Positions 1 to 11,477 are shown, counted from the stretch's first letter. The stretch is 64,000 nt of DNA from an uncultured Alphaproteobacteria bacterium (GCA_902521155.1 CABYQR010000004.1:1-64000); one strand, 5' to 3'. Program-made: numbers and translations. The notes: generated from the letters alone by a model not told the origin.

Positions 1-1263
1 TCTCAAGCTTTTGAAATTGATTATAATATCAACTCATTTATTGATCAGGATACTTTATATATTCCATCTAACCAAGGTTTTGAAAAAATTAACAGTAGAC
101 TAATTCAAAATATAGGCCTCGAGGTAGAAGACGAAACTCCTGAGGGAATAACTTATAGAATTTCAAAAAAAAGTTTTAATCAATCACTCTCGGATATGAC
201 TTTAAACGCAGTAGAAATTGTCAGGTCAAGAGTCGACTTTCTTGGAAATAAGGAATTATCTATTCAAAAAGTAGGTTTGAATAAAATACTTTTAGAAATT
301 CCTGGAAACCTAGATAACAATGTAAAAGAAGTAATTTCAAAAACTGCTAAATTAACATTTCATTTAGAAAAAGATTCATTTGTAAACTCAAAAATATTTA
401 AAAATGAAGATACTGGAGAAGAAATAAGAGTTCAAGAGATACCCAATTTGACTGGTGATTATATCCAAGATGCATCTTTACAGTATAATCAAAATGAACC
501 TATAGTAGCTTTTTCTTTTAATAAAAAAGGTTCTAATTTGTTTGCTCAAATGACTTCTGAAAATGTTGGTACTCGATTTGCTATTGTTTTAGATGGAGCT
601 CTGATTACAGCTCCAGTAGTTAGAGAAGCTATTACTGGAGGAAGTGGGCAAATTTCTGGAGGATTTTCTAATGAGTCAGCTAATAATTTAGCTATTATTT
701 TAAAGTCAGGATCGCTACCAACAGACATTACTATAATTCAAGAAAAGCAAATAGGACCAACTCTTGGTAAAGAGGGAGTTAAAAAAGGTGTTTATGCATC
801 TGTAATTGCCCTTATTGCTATCACCCTCTTTATGATCATTTACTATAAGATATCGGGTCTGTTTACAGTGATTACAATCTTAAGTTGTTTAGGTCTTTTA
901 TTTGCGCTGATGTCATTATTAAAAACTACTTTGACCCTGCCAGGTGTAATAGGAATTGTTCTCACAATTGGCATGTGTGTGGACGCTAACGTATTAATTT
1001 TTGAAAGAATAAGAGAAAACTTTAAAATACAATCAGATAACCCAAAGAGCGATGGGTTTAATGCTGCATATATCACTATTCTAGACTCAAATTTTACAAC
1101 TCTTTTTGCTGCTATATTTCTTTTTGCATTTGGTTTTGGTCCAATAAGAGGTTTTTCAATTTCATTAATAATTGGAATTATATCTTCCTTAATAGTTACC
1201 TATATTATTTTAAAATTTTTTTTAAACGCAACTCCTGAAAAATATCTAGGTCTCCAAAAATGA
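1..1263 (+). CDS. secD: Protein translocase subunit SecD (5'-truncated by window edge)
   Basis: Frame stays open upstream of the 196 Met to base 1; SecD C-terminal sequence (FAIVLDGALITAPVVREAITGGSGQISGGF, GMCVDANVLIFERIREN); followed by secF with overlapping stop/start. Confidence 0.96.
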   Translation, partial: SQAFEIDYNINSFIDQDTLYIPSNQGFEKINSRLIQNIGLEVEDETPEGITYRISKKSFNQSLSDMTLNAVEIVRSRVDFLGNKELSIQKVGLNKILLEIPGNLDNNVKEVISKTAKLTFHLEKDSFVNSKIFKNEDTGEEIRVQEIPNLTGDYIQDASLQYNQNEPIVAFSFNKKGSNLFAQMTSENVGTRFAIVLDGALITAPVVREAITGGSGQISGGFSNESANNLAIILKSGSLPTDITIIQEKQIGPTLGKEGVKKGVYASVIALIAITLFMIIYYKISGLFTVITILSCLGLLFALMSLLKTTLTLPGVIGIVLTIGMCVDANVLIFERIRENFKIQSDNPKSDGFNAAYITILDSNFTTLFAAIFLFAFGFGPIRGFSISLIIGIISSLIVTYIILKFFLNATPEKYLGLQK

Positions 1264-2132
1264 TAAATTTTTACTTATTTAAAAATAAATCTTATATCAT
1301 TTCCTCATTACTTTTAGCACTTACAATAGTTGTTATTTTTTTTAAGGGTCTAAACTTAGGTATAGACTTTAAGGGAGGGTTAAACTTTGAAGTTAAAACT
1401 CAATTAGAAAATAATCAAATTTCTCAAATATTTGATATTGTTGACTCTGATAGAGAAATTTTAATAAAAAAAGAAATAGGTAGTGATGTCTTCACTATTA
1501 GAATTGAGACTGGTCCTGATAATCCAACATTTATTGAAGAAATTAATAAAATTATTAATGAAAATCCTGATATGAAAATTCTCTTATCTGAATATATGGA
1601 ACCAACGTTTAGTAATGAACTAATTAAAAATTCTATATATGCCCTTGCTTCCTCTTTATTAGTAATAGCATTTTATGTTTGGATAAGATTTGACTGGCAA
1701 TTTGCGGCCTCAGGGATTTTTGCCTTAATTCATGACGTCTTTATAGCTATTGGATTTATGTCACTTTTCAATATTGAATTCAATTTAACTATGATTGCAG
1801 CATTGCTTTTAATAGCGGGTTACAGTATCAATGACACCATTGTTCTATTTGATAGGCTGAGGTCTATTACTTCAGATGAAAACAATAAGAATAGTTTTGA
1901 ATTAAATGTAAATAATGCAATTAAACTTAATTTAAGAAGAACTATCTTAACTAGTTTTACAACAGTTCTTGCTTTAATTTGCTTAGTAATATTAGCACCA
2001 GTAAATTTAACAGAAATGCCAATTGTTTTTATATTTGGCGTTTTAATAGGAACTTATTCTTCTTTATTTCTTGCATTAGGAATAGTAGGGGATTTTAATT
2101 ATGAGGCTGTGCTCAGAGCAAGAGATTCCTGA
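1260..2132 (+). CDS. secF: Protein translocase subunit SecF
   Basis: ATGA overlap with secD; motifs GIDFKGG and AGYSINDTIVLFDRLR. Confidence 0.96.
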   Translation: MINFYLFKNKSYIISSLLLALTIVVIFFKGLNLGIDFKGGLNFEVKTQLENNQISQIFDIVDSDREILIKKEIGSDVFTIRIETGPDNPTFIEEINKIINENPDMKILLSEYMEPTFSNELIKNSIYALASSLLVIAFYVWIRFDWQFAASGIFALIHDVFIAIGFMSLFNIEFNLTMIAALLLIAGYSINDTIVLFDRLRSITSDENNKNSFELNVNNAIKLNLRRTILTSFTTVLALICLVILAPVNLTEMPIVFIFGVLIGTYSSLFLALGIVGDFNYEAVLRARDS

Positions 2133-4900
2133 TATTTTTTTAAATAAATACCTGTTTGGTTGCCTTTGCTTTTAATTATGTCCTTAGGTAGACCTTCAAA
2201 AAGTATATGACCACCTTTTTCTCCACCCTCGGGGCCCAAATCGATTATCCAATCACTAGTGTTGACTACATCTAGGTTGTGTTCAATTACAATGACAGTA
2301 TTCCCGTATGATACTAATTTATGAAGAATTTCTAAAAGTTTTTTAATATCATCAAAGTGCAAACCAGTAGTTGGTTCATCTAAAATATAAAGTGTTTTTC
2401 CAGTTTGTCTTTTTGACAACTCCTTGGAAAGTTTAATTCTTTGAGCTTCTCCTCCAGATAATGTAGTTGCGGCTTGACCTATAGAGATATAACCTAATCC
2501 AACTTCATTAAGTGTTTTTAACTTAGAGAATACTTGTGGATTAGATGAAAAAAATTCGCATGCATCATCCACTGTCATATTAAGTATGTCGCTTATATTT
2601 TTCGATTTATACTTAACTGCTAAAGTTTCTTTATTATATCTTTTTCCATCACAAACTTCACATTTTACGTACACTGGTGCTAAGAAGTGCATTTCAATCT
2701 TTTTAAGACCATCTCCTTCACAGCTTTCACATCTTCCACCTTTGACATTAAAAGAAAATCTACCTGGTTTAAATCCTTTTACTTTGGAGTCTGGAAGGTT
2801 AGCAAACCATTCTCTAATAGGAGTAAATAGGCCAACATAGGTTGCCGGATTTGAACGTGGTGTTCTCCCAATGGGTGATTGGTCTATATTGATTACCTTA
2901 TCTACATTTTCAATTCCTTTAATGTCTTGATAGGGAAGTGTTTTAACAATTTTTTCATAAATTCTATTATTTGTAGCCCCATATAAGGTCTCATTGATCA
3001 AAGTAGATTTTCCACTTCCTGAAACACCAGTTACTGAAATAAATTTACCTAAAGGAAATTTTACATCTACTTCTTTTAAATTATTTCCATGAGCTTTTTT
3101 AATTTCAATAAAATCTTTAGATACTTTTTTACTAATTGAGCTTGGATACCTTGTTGTTAATCCTTTTATATAGTCTGCAGTTAAACTATTCGAACTTCTT
3201 AAGATCATATCAAAGTTACCTTCTGCAACTATACTTCCACCATTAATGCCTGCGTATCTACCAATATCAACCACATAGTCTGCTTCCTTAATTATGTCTT
3301 CGTCATGCTCAACAACAATTATTGAATTTCCTAAGTCTCTCAAATTTTTTAGAGTGTTTATCAGTTTTTGGTTATCTCTTTGATGTAAACCTATAGAAGG
3401 TTCATCAAGGACATAAGTTACTCCAGTCAATCCCGAACCAATCTGACTAGCTAGTCTTATTCTTTGAGATTCCCCACCTGAAAGAGTAGAGCTTTTTCTT
3501 GATAAGCTTAAATAGTTTAACCCCACTTCATTTAAAAAATTCAATCGAGAATATATTTCTTTTTTTAGTGGTGCTGCTATGATTTTTTTTTGTTCAGTTA
3601 AATTATTTTCAAATTTATTTATCCATTTAAGTGATTCACTAATACTCAGTGTAGTAAATTCACTAATATTTAATTCATTTACTTTAATACATAGTGCTTT
3701 CTCATTTAATCTCTTACCCACGCACTCTTTACAAATTTTAGAATTTCTAAATTTTTCTAGTTCCCATTGCCTCCACCAACTGGATGTTCCGTCGTAAATA
3801 CTATCCATAATATTAATTAATCCTTCAAAATCTTTTCCTCCATAAAGTACTTCATTTTGAAATACCTTTGGCAACTTTGACCATATTATTTTTTCACATT
3901 TCTTGGATTGAAATAGTTTTTTTAATTTTGGATTTATTCTTGATTTAGCTTTTTCTGACCAAAAGTTTACTGCGTTATCATTAAAACTTAGATTTTTATC
4001 GGGTATTAGAATATCTTCATCAAATGAATCAACCTCACCTAGACCATCACATTTTTTACAAGCACCATAAGGATTATTAAAGCTAAATAATCTTGGTTCA
4101 ATTTCATCAATACTAAAACCACTAACAGGGCACATAAATTTATTTGAAAAATTTATTAAATCCTCATTCTCAACATTATAGACCTCAACACTACCATTGC
4201 TCTCACTTAAACTAATTTCAATACTATTAGCTAATCTATCTCTATTCTCTGGAGAAGGAATAATTCTATCAATTATTACACTAATACTGTGTTTATAATT
4301 TTTACTTAACTCTGGAATTTCATCTTTTTGATAAACTTTTTGATTAATAAAAAATCTTTCATATCCTTTTTTAAAATATTCATCAAATAATTTTTTATAT
4401 TCCCCTTTTCTTCCTTTTATTAAAGGTGACATAATCATTATTTTTTGTTTCAAAAATTTACTTTCAATTTCGTCTATTATTTCAGAGCTTGTTAGACCTC
4501 TAATAGGTTTTCCAGTTGCGGGTGAGTAGGGTATCCCCACTCTTGCATAGAGCACTCTTAGGTAATCATATATTTCTGTTACTGTTCCAACAGTGGATCG
4601 AGGATTTTTTGAAGTTGTTTTTTGATCTATAGAAATAGCTGGAGATAATCCTTCAATTTTATCAACCTTGGGTTTATCCATCATATCTAAGAATTGTCTC
4701 GCATAGGCACTAAGTGATTCGATATATTTTCTTTGGCCTTCTGCGTAGATTGTATCGAAAGCTAAAGTTGACTTTCCTGATCCACTTACACCAGTAATCA
4801 CAACTAATTTATTTTTCGGTAAACTAAGATTTATATTTTTAAGATTATGTTCATGAGCATTATGAACAATAATGTGAGTTAGAGGTGACTGATTTTTCAT
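2099..4900 (-). CDS. uvrA: Excinuclease ABC subunit A
   Basis: 933 aa; two ABC ATPase domains (GVSGSGKSTLAFDT, GVSGSGKSTLINET), zinc-finger cysteines, LSGGEAQRIKL. Confidence 0.98.
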   Translation of the reverse strand: MKNQSPLTHIIVHNAHEHNLKNINLSLPKNKLVVITGVSGSGKSTLAFDTIYAEGQRKYIESLSAYARQFLDMMDKPKVDKIEGLSPAISIDQKTTSKNPRSTVGTVTEIYDYLRVLYARVGIPYSPATGKPIRGLTSSEIIDEIESKFLKQKIMIMSPLIKGRKGEYKKLFDEYFKKGYERFFINQKVYQKDEIPELSKNYKHSISVIIDRIIPSPENRDRLANSIEISLSESNGSVEVYNVENEDLINFSNKFMCPVSGFSIDEIEPRLFSFNNPYGACKKCDGLGEVDSFDEDILIPDKNLSFNDNAVNFWSEKAKSRINPKLKKLFQSKKCEKIIWSKLPKVFQNEVLYGGKDFEGLINIMDSIYDGTSSWWRQWELEKFRNSKICKECVGKRLNEKALCIKVNELNISEFTTLSISESLKWINKFENNLTEQKKIIAAPLKKEIYSRLNFLNEVGLNYLSLSRKSSTLSGGESQRIRLASQIGSGLTGVTYVLDEPSIGLHQRDNQKLINTLKNLRDLGNSIIVVEHDEDIIKEADYVVDIGRYAGINGGSIVAEGNFDMILRSSNSLTADYIKGLTTRYPSSISKKVSKDFIEIKKAHGNNLKEVDVKFPLGKFISVTGVSGSGKSTLINETLYGATNNRIYEKIVKTLPYQDIKGIENVDKVINIDQSPIGRTPRSNPATYVGLFTPIREWFANLPDSKVKGFKPGRFSFNVKGGRCESCEGDGLKKIEMHFLAPVYVKCEVCDGKRYNKETLAVKYKSKNISDILNMTVDDACEFFSSNPQVFSKLKTLNEVGLGYISIGQAATTLSGGEAQRIKLSKELSKRQTGKTLYILDEPTTGLHFDDIKKLLEILHKLVSYGNTVIVIEHNLDVVNTSDWIIDLGPEGGEKGGHILFEGLPKDIIKSKGNQTGIYLKKYQESLALSTAS

Positions 4901-4956
4901 TAATTAAGTTTCAAAAATGTTGAATTAATATATATTATATTTTTATTAAAAAAATC

Positions 4957-5424
4957 ATGGCTGGATCAGTAAATAAAGTAATTCTTCTTGGTAACCTGGG
5001 TAAAGATCCCGACATTAGAGCTACGTCGGCAGGTTCTCGTCTTGCTAGTTTCTCTATTGCTACATCAACAAAATATAGGAATAAAGAGACACAACAGTTA
5101 GAAGACAAGACTGAATGGCATAGGGTAGTCGTTTTTAACGATAAACTAGCTGATATTTGCGAGAAATATCTAAAAAAGGGCTCCAAAGTTTATATTGAAG
5201 GACAATTACAAACTCGTAAATGGACAGATAATAACGGCATCGATAAATACACCACAGAGGTAGTAATCCCAAATTATTCTGGTGTAATGACGATGCTAGA
5301 TTCACGTTCTCAATCTCCAGTCACCGATGAAAATACTAATCAGTTAGAATCTGCAGCTGATGAAGCTTTAGGTGGTTCAGATAACTCTACAGCTGAACAA
5401 CTTGATGATGATATTCCCTTTTAA
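4957..5424 (+). CDS. ssb: Single-stranded DNA-binding protein
   Basis: MAGSVNKVILLGNLGKDPD... N-terminus and acidic C-terminal tip DDDIPF; divergent from uvrA. Confidence 0.97.
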   Translation: MAGSVNKVILLGNLGKDPDIRATSAGSRLASFSIATSTKYRNKETQQLEDKTEWHRVVVFNDKLADICEKYLKKGSKVYIEGQLQTRKWTDNNGIDKYTTEVVIPNYSGVMTMLDSRSQSPVTDENTNQLESAADEALGGSDNSTAEQLDDDIPF

Positions 5425-5433
5425 ATAAAATCA

Positions 5434-8100
5434 TTGGCAAAGAAGAAAAAAACAAATTCAAAGCAGCTAGATGTATTGGACTCCAATGTTTATCCTAACA
5501 TTAGTATTACCGATGAATTAGAAAAAAGTTATTTAGATTATGCCATGAGTGTAATTGTATCTCGGGCTTTACCAGATGTGAGAGATGGATTAAAGCCAGT
5601 GCATAGAAGAATTCTTTATTCTATGTATGAGGCTTCTTATCATCATAATAAACCCTACAAAAAATCTGCAAGAATAGTTGGAGACGTTATGGGAAAGTAT
5701 CACCCACATGGTGATTCTTCAATTTATGAGGCTATGGTTCGCATGGCTCAAGATTTTACTATGCGTCTTCCATTAATTGATGGTCAGGGTAATTATGGCT
5801 CTATGGACGGTGACCCAGCAGCAGCTATGAGATATACAGAAGCTAGACTCGATAAAGTGTCATCATTTATGTTAGAGGAGTTAGAATATGAAACTGTTCA
5901 ACTTCGCCCCAATTATGACGAGACGTTAACAGAACCAAAATTTCTTCCATCAAGATTTCCAAATATTTTCGTTAATGGAGCTAGTGGTATTGCTGTTGGT
6001 ATGGCTACAAACATTCCACCTCATAATTTAGGTGAAATTATTGATGCAACCCTTCTTTTAGTTGATGAACCAGATACGACATCAAAGCAACTTCATAAGA
6101 TAGTTAAAGGCCCTGATTTTCCTACTGGTGCTATTATCTCTGGCACTGCTGGTTTAAATTCAATGTATGAAACAGGTAGAGGGAGCGTTACAGTATTATC
6201 AAAACTTCATGAAGAAAAAATTAAAACCAGAAATGCAATAGTAATTACTGAAATTCCTTATCTGCAAAATAAATCAAAGCTTTTAGAAAGAATTGCTGAT
6301 GTGGTTAATAATAAAACTATTGAAGGGATTAGTGATATCCGTGATGAGTCTAACAAAGAAGGTGTGAGAATTGTTGTAGAATTAAAATCTTCAGCTGTCC
6401 CTGAAATTATTAAAAATCAACTATTTCAATATACTCCATTGAAATCTTCTTTTAGTAGTAACATGCTAGCTTTAAAAGAAACCAAACCTGTAACTATTAC
6501 ATTACAAGATGGTTTATCTTATTTCATAGATTTTAGAAAAGATGTCATTACTAAAAGAACAGTATTTAAACTTAATAAGGCAAGAGAAAAGGCCAACATC
6601 CTAATAGGATTATCAATTGCGGTTAATAACATTGACACAATTATAAATTTAATTAAAAAGTCTAAAAATCCAGCTGAAGCTAAAACAAAATTACTTTCTA
6701 CTAAATGGACTGCAAAATCTAATATTACGCAATATATAAAGTTAATTAATCCTAGTTTTAAATCTTCTTCATCAAAGATTTCTTTAGACGAAGACCAGGC
6801 AAAAGCTATTCTGGAATTAAGATTACAAAAACTTACAGCTCTAGAAAGAGACGATCTCTTTAATAACTTAAAATCATTGGTTGATGATATAAATGGCTAC
6901 TTAAAAATTCTAAATTCTAATAAACAATTATTAAAAGTTTTAAAAGATGAACTGATAGAAATTAAAAATAATTTTGCAACACCTAGAAAAACTGAAATTC
7001 AAAAGCATGACTTAGAAGAAGTTGATACGGAAGATTTAATAGTTGAGGAAGATGTTGTAGTTACAGTTTCTCATCAGGGTTATATTAAACGCGTACTTAA
7101 ATCCTCTTACAAAGTCCAAAAAAGAGGCGGTAAAGGTAAAAATGCTATGACCACAAGAGACGAAGATTTTCTAGAACAGGTTTTTGCGGCTACAACAAGA
7201 GACACAATATTATTCTTCACTTCTGTTGGTAAAGTTTACTCAATGAAAGCATATGAATTACCTGCTGGTACACCTACATCTAGAGGTAAAGCTATAGTTA
7301 ATTTAATACCTATTTCCAAAAATGAAAAACTTTCATCTATTTTAACACTTCCAAAAGACATAGGTGACTTTGAAAACTATAATTTGGTTTTTGCTACTAG
7401 CCTAGGAAATATTCGAAAAAATAAATTAAAAGATGTAGCGATGAGTGGTACACGTAAATTATCTAGATCTGGTAAAACAGCTATTAAACTTAAAACTGGA
7501 GATCGTTTAATCGGCGTAATTTCAGTTATAGAAAATGATGATGTGCAGCTAGCAACTACAAATGGAAAATCTATTCGATTTGCAACTAAAGATTTAAGAG
7601 AGTTCTCTGGTTTAGGTTCTGCAGGCGTAAGAGGAATTAAGTTAGCCAAAGATGACAAAGTAGTTTCTATCTCAAGTCTACTTCATAACAAAATATCAAT
7701 TGATGTTAGAGAGTCTTATTTAAAAGCTAAGAGTGAAGCAAAAAAAGATCCTTCAAAAATTAACAAAAAATTTAAGGAATTAGCTGACACAGAAGAATTC
7801 CTCTTATCTATTACAGAAAATGGCTATGGTAAATTAAGTTCAGCATACGAATATCGTATTACTAATAGAGGGGGTTCTGGAGTTACTAATATTACAATAA
7901 CCCCAAAAAATGGCAGAGTCATTCAATCTCTTAAAGTTAATTTAGATGACAATATAGCTTTGATTTCAGATACTGGTAAATTATTAAGGTGTAATGTGGG
8001 AGAAAATATAAGAGTAGTTGGTCGAGTCTCTCAAGGAGTATCAGTGTTTAAAGTTGACTCTAAAGAAAAAATCGTATCAGTTGCTAGATTAGAAGATTAA
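5434..8100 (+). CDS. gyrA: DNA gyrase subunit A (TTG start)
   Basis: [30 protein letters not shown], catalytic region [12 protein letters not shown]-terminal GyrA-box-like [10 protein letters not shown]. Confidence 0.97.
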   Translation: MAKKKKTNSKQLDVLDSNVYPNISITDELEKSYLDYAMSVIVSRALPDVRDGLKPVHRRILYSMYEASYHHNKPYKKSARIVGDVMGKYHPHGDSSIYEAMVRMAQDFTMRLPLIDGQGNYGSMDGDPAAAMRYTEARLDKVSSFMLEELEYETVQLRPNYDETLTEPKFLPSRFPNIFVNGASGIAVGMATNIPPHNLGEIIDATLLLVDEPDTTSKQLHKIVKGPDFPTGAIISGTAGLNSMYETGRGSVTVLSKLHEEKIKTRNAIVITEIPYLQNKSKLLERIADVVNNKTIEGISDIRDESNKEGVRIVVELKSSAVPEIIKNQLFQYTPLKSSFSSNMLALKETKPVTITLQDGLSYFIDFRKDVITKRTVFKLNKAREKANILIGLSIAVNNIDTIINLIKKSKNPAEAKTKLLSTKWTAKSNITQYIKLINPSFKSSSSKISLDEDQAKAILELRLQKLTALERDDLFNNLKSLVDDINGYLKILNSNKQLLKVLKDELIEIKNNFATPRKTEIQKHDLEEVDTEDLIVEEDVVVTVSHQGYIKRVLKSSYKVQKRGGKGKNAMTTRDEDFLEQVFAATTRDTILFFTSVGKVYSMKAYELPAGTPTSRGKAIVNLIPISKNEKLSSILTLPKDIGDFENYNLVFATSLGNIRKNKLKDVAMSGTRKLSRSGKTAIKLKTGDRLIGVISVIENDDVQLATTNGKSIRFATKDLREFSGLGSAGVRGIKLAKDDKVVSISSLLHNKISIDVRESYLKAKSEAKKDPSKINKKFKELADTEEFLLSITENGYGKLSSAYEYRITNRGGSGVTNITITPKNGRVIQSLKVNLDDNIALISDTGKLLRCNVGENIRVVGRVSQGVSVFKVDSKEKIVSVARLED

Positions 8101-8101
8101 A

Positions 8102-8590
8102 ATGTCTAAAATTGGAATTTATCCTGGTTCTTTTGACCCTATAACTCTGGGTCATCTCGATATTATTCAACGAAGTCTGAATGTTGTAGATAAGTTGATA
8201 ATAGCAGTATCAGATAATAAATCTAAAAGTCACATGATATCTATAGATGATAGATTAGATTTAACTATAAAAACAATCCAAGCTCTTCCTGATAATCTTC
8301 AAAAAAAGATTGAAATAGAAAAGTTTGATAATTTATTAGTACACTATGTCAAATCAAAAAATGCATCTTTAATTATTAGAGGCTTAAGAGCAGTTTCAGA
8401 CTTTGAGTATGAATTTTTAATGACAGGTATGAATAGAACAATTGACAATGAAATAGAGACCATCTTTTTAATGTCAGCTGAAAAATATCATTTTATTTCT
8501 TCTAGATTTATAAAAGAGATCCATAATCTTGGAGGAGATATTTCAAAAAGTGTTCCTAAACCAGTTCTTGATTTCTTGTCAAAAATTTGA
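8102..8590 (+). CDS. coaD: Phosphopantetheine adenylyltransferase
   Basis: IGIYPGSFDPITLGHLDII and ISSRFIKEI motifs; 162 aa. Confidence 0.96.
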   Translation: MSKIGIYPGSFDPITLGHLDIIQRSLNVVDKLIIAVSDNKSKSHMISIDDRLDLTIKTIQALPDNLQKKIEIEKFDNLLVHYVKSKNASLIIRGLRAVSDFEYEFLMTGMNRTIDNEIETIFLMSAEKYHFISSRFIKEIHNLGGDISKSVPKPVLDFLSKI

Positions 8591-8609
8591 AATGTTCACA
8601 ATTCTATAA

Positions 8610-8685
8610 GGGCCCATAGCTCAGCTGGTAGAGCACCTGACTTTTAATCAGGGTGTCACAGGTTCGAATCCTGTTGGGCTCACCA
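8610..8685 (+). tRNA. tRNA-Lys (anticodon TTT)
   Basis: 76 nt with encoded CCA; acceptor GGGCCCA/TGGGCTC pairs (one G-U), anticodon arm CCTGA-CTTTTAA-TCAGG, T arm ACAGGTTCGAATCCTGT. Confidence 0.97.
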
Positions 8686-8794
8686 CTTTTAAGGTGAGAA
8701 CAATTTACAAATAAAAATAGTTCTATTGTTTTATCGCAGTTACTGAGCAATTGGACTCAACTAAATAGAGTAAATACTTTTTACATTCTGAGAA

Positions 8795-9199
8795 TTATGT
8801 AATACTTTCAATAAAACTATTAAGTTTTAATGAAATATCTTCAGCATCAGATAGTGTAGATGCACCCACTGCAATTTCTAAATTTTCTAAAAATAACTTC
8901 CATGCCATATCATTTGATATTTTATTTTCATTTAATCTATTATCGATTAAATCTGTCAAATTCTCCATATCAGAAACTAATTTTGGATAAATTACATCTG
9001 ATGATATGATTGATTGTTTAAGACATGTTCTTGATTTTGAAAAAAAAGGTTCAATATTTTTACACTCTTCAATTTTTGATAATTCTTTACTATAATTATA
9101 TGAATTTGTGGTGCACGAAATAAGACTAAAAAAAAATATGAAAACAATAAAATTTTTAATAATTTTTACAATTTCAAATTTGTTTATGAATTTATCCAT
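8795..9199 (-). CDS. Hypothetical lipoprotein
   Basis: N-terminal hydrophobic segment followed by lipobox SLISC; 134 aa; overlaps head-to-head with the next ORF. Confidence 0.55.
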   Translation of the reverse strand: MDKFINKFEIVKIIKNFIVFIFFFSLISCTTNSYNYSKELSKIEECKNIEPFFSKSRTCLKQSIISSDVIYPKLVSDMENLTDLIDNRLNENKISNDMAWKLFLENLEIAVGASTLSDAEDISLKLNSFIESIT

Positions 9200-10370
9200 T
9201 TCTAAAGATCTTATTTATTCTGGGTTTTCCCTGCAAGGGAATTTTTCTCATAACAATGTTAATTATCCTATGTTTTCAAAACTATTAAACGAAAATAATG
9301 AAATAAATTTAAAATTGTATGAGTTATTAAAAAATAAATCCAATCTATTAACAAATAAATCTGACGATAACGAAGGATACGTAGTTTCATTTGGACTATT
9401 AACAGAAAATATCAATTTTTATAAAGTCAATAATTTATCAAAAAGTGAATATGTATTATATCCACAAGTATTTATCTATGATAATGAAACAAAAAACTTT
9501 GTAAGTTCAATATCTACAAGATTACATATCCCTATTGCAAGCGAATTAGATAAAAAAAAGAGTATCAATGATGAGGCATTTGAAAATTATAAATTTTTAA
9601 TCTTAAATCCAGATCCTGTAATTACTTATAATGGTAGATGTTCTGATAAAAAGGATATTAAAACATCATTTATGAATATTTATAGTATTTTACTTGATTG
9701 TATTAATTTAAGTGAGATAAATAAATTTAATTTACAAATAAGAAATATTGATTTAGGTGACACTGGTTATACGAATTTACCTTTTATTAAAAATGAAAAA
9801 GATGTTGATGCTTTAAAGTATATGATAGCAAATATTGGGACAGCTATGTCTTCCTCAAGTACATATGAAGACCAATTTTTTATGCTTCCTTATTCTAAGG
9901 AACAATCTATTGCCAATGTCCAAGACAGATTTACAAATACTTTAAATCTTACAGTGAGTCTTCCTGAGCCAGATTTTGTTATAGATATTAAAATTGAAAG
10001 AACAAAAAAAAAGATCATAAATGAAAATAAAGTTGAAGCAAATGTTGGATATTTTATTGGAATTAACTATAAAATTTTAGAACCATTTAGTAACACAGTA
10101 ATTTTTGATAGTGATTTTAAATATGCAATAAAAATTAGATACCCAAAGGATCTATCAACTAATTCTTTAAACTTATCTGATCAAAACAATTTATTTTTTT
10201 ACAACAGAATGTTTGAGGAATTAATCTTTAAAATATCTTCTAATATTTTAATTGAGAAACTAAGTAAGGATAATAAAAAGTGGTTAAAAAAACATTCAAA
10301 GAACTCTGAGACTTATAATAAATCATTGAAAATGCATAATAATATAGCCAAAACTTTCTTCAATTTTTAA
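9138..10370 (+). CDS. Hypothetical secreted protein
   Basis: Signal peptide MKTIKFLIIFTISNLFMNLSIS from the internal ATG at 9138; tightly coupled downstream genes. Confidence 0.75.
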   Translation: MKTIKFLIIFTISNLFMNLSISKDLIYSGFSLQGNFSHNNVNYPMFSKLLNENNEINLKLYELLKNKSNLLTNKSDDNEGYVVSFGLLTENINFYKVNNLSKSEYVLYPQVFIYDNETKNFVSSISTRLHIPIASELDKKKSINDEAFENYKFLILNPDPVITYNGRCSDKKDIKTSFMNIYSILLDCINLSEINKFNLQIRNIDLGDTGYTNLPFIKNEKDVDALKYMIANIGTAMSSSSTYEDQFFMLPYSKEQSIANVQDRFTNTLNLTVSLPEPDFVIDIKIERTKKKIINENKVEANVGYFIGINYKILEPFSNTVIFDSDFKYAIKIRYPKDLSTNSLNLSDQNNLFFYNRMFEELIFKISSNILIEKLSKDNKKWLKKHSKNSETYNKSLKMHNNIAKTFFNF

Positions 10371-10397
10371 TTGATCATCTTTTTAAAAACTGTTCTT

Positions 10398-11477
10398 ATG
10401 CACAATATGAAATATATTTTAGCATTTTTAATATTATTTTTATCAATAATTAATCAAACTCATTCATACGAACTTAAAGTAAGTGGCAATTATAAATATG
10501 GGAATTGGGGTTTGAAAGAAGAGGACAGGAATGAAGCAGAGTTAGATCTTAAAAAAGATGCTATTAAAAAATATGTTAATGAAAAATTCAAAGGAAATAA
10601 ATCAGGTTATAGAGATTTTAAAAAAGTAGAAGATCAGGTACTTCAGAATATAGATGATTTTGTAAATATAGTTTCATTTTTAGTTGATGACAATGATAAG
10701 AAAAATAAAACTCTTAAACTTACAGCTAAAATAGAAATCAATGAAATGGAATTAGATTTTCTAATTTCTGATTCATCTGCAATTGGAAATGCCATGCCTT
10801 CAGAGGAGTCTGACATAGCAATAGTTACAATTACGGCAAAACTTAAAAAATTAAATTCTTTTAAAGATAAAATTACAGACGTTTCAAAGAGTAAAGATGA
10901 AAGCTACTCAGCAGAGTCTAGTCAAGTTGATGATACTGGTGCAGAAATTTCAATTATTAATGAATCTGAAAGTGTCTCTCAGACTGGGGGTAGTACAGAA
11001 ACTAAATTATCAAATATAGAGTATGGTCCTATTCAAGGTCTAGATGAAGAGCTTTTTGCAAGAGCTGCTCAAATATTTAATGACAATATGTTTAATCCAA
11101 TTGATGCATCCCAGTTTTTAGATACCACTAAAATTTTGAATGAGTATTTATCTGGAGAGTCATTAAGTAGGGATACAAAAAATGAAATTTATAAAACAAT
11201 AATAGATTATGAAATTCCTTATCTTATTATTTCAAAATTAAAGGTAGACGGTATGAGTACTGATCCTGCAACAGGTAAGAAAGAGGCATCTTTAAGAGCT
11301 ATCTCAGAGGTATTTAAATGCGAAAAATTTTGTAAAAGTATAGCCACTGTAGGCCCGGTTAGAGCTAACCAAATAGGTTCATCCGAAAATGAAGCAATAA
11401 CAAATTCACTATATTATGCAGTTGAGTCTGCAACAGAACAGTCTGTTAACATGATGAATGCCAAAGGTGTGAGATAA
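10398..11477 (+). CDS. Hypothetical secreted protein
   Basis: Hydrophobic N-terminal signal (MKYILAFLILFLSIINQTHS); ORF track starts at TTG 10371, internal ATGs at 10398/10407 more likely; stop overlaps next ATG. Confidence 0.75.
   Translation: MHNMKYILAFLILFLSIINQTHSYELKVSGNYKYGNWGLKEEDRNEAELDLKKDAIKKYVNEKFKGNKSGYRDFKKVEDQVLQNIDDFVNIVSFLVDDNDKKNKTLKLTAKIEINEMELDFLISDSSAIGNAMPSEESDIAIVTITAKLKKLNSFKDKITDVSKSKDESYSAESSQVDDTGAEISIINESESVSQTGGSTETKLSNIEYGPIQGLDEELFARAAQIFNDNMFNPIDASQFLDTTKILNEYLSGESLSRDTKNEIYKTIIDYEIPYLIISKLKVDGMSTDPATGKKEASLRAISEVFKCEKFCKSIATVGPVRANQIGSSENEAITNSLYYAVESATEQSVNMMNAKGVR

Noticed and set aside
546-1076. Minus-strand ORFs 546-728 and 843-1076
   Set aside because: Antisense to secD with strong coding evidence; no recognisable motifs. 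The same applies to other ORFs in the track nested antisense to clear genes.
4901-4956. LexA/SOS box between uvrA and ssb
   Set aside because: No GTTC-N7-GTTC-type alphaproteobacterial motif seen in the 56-nt intergenic region.
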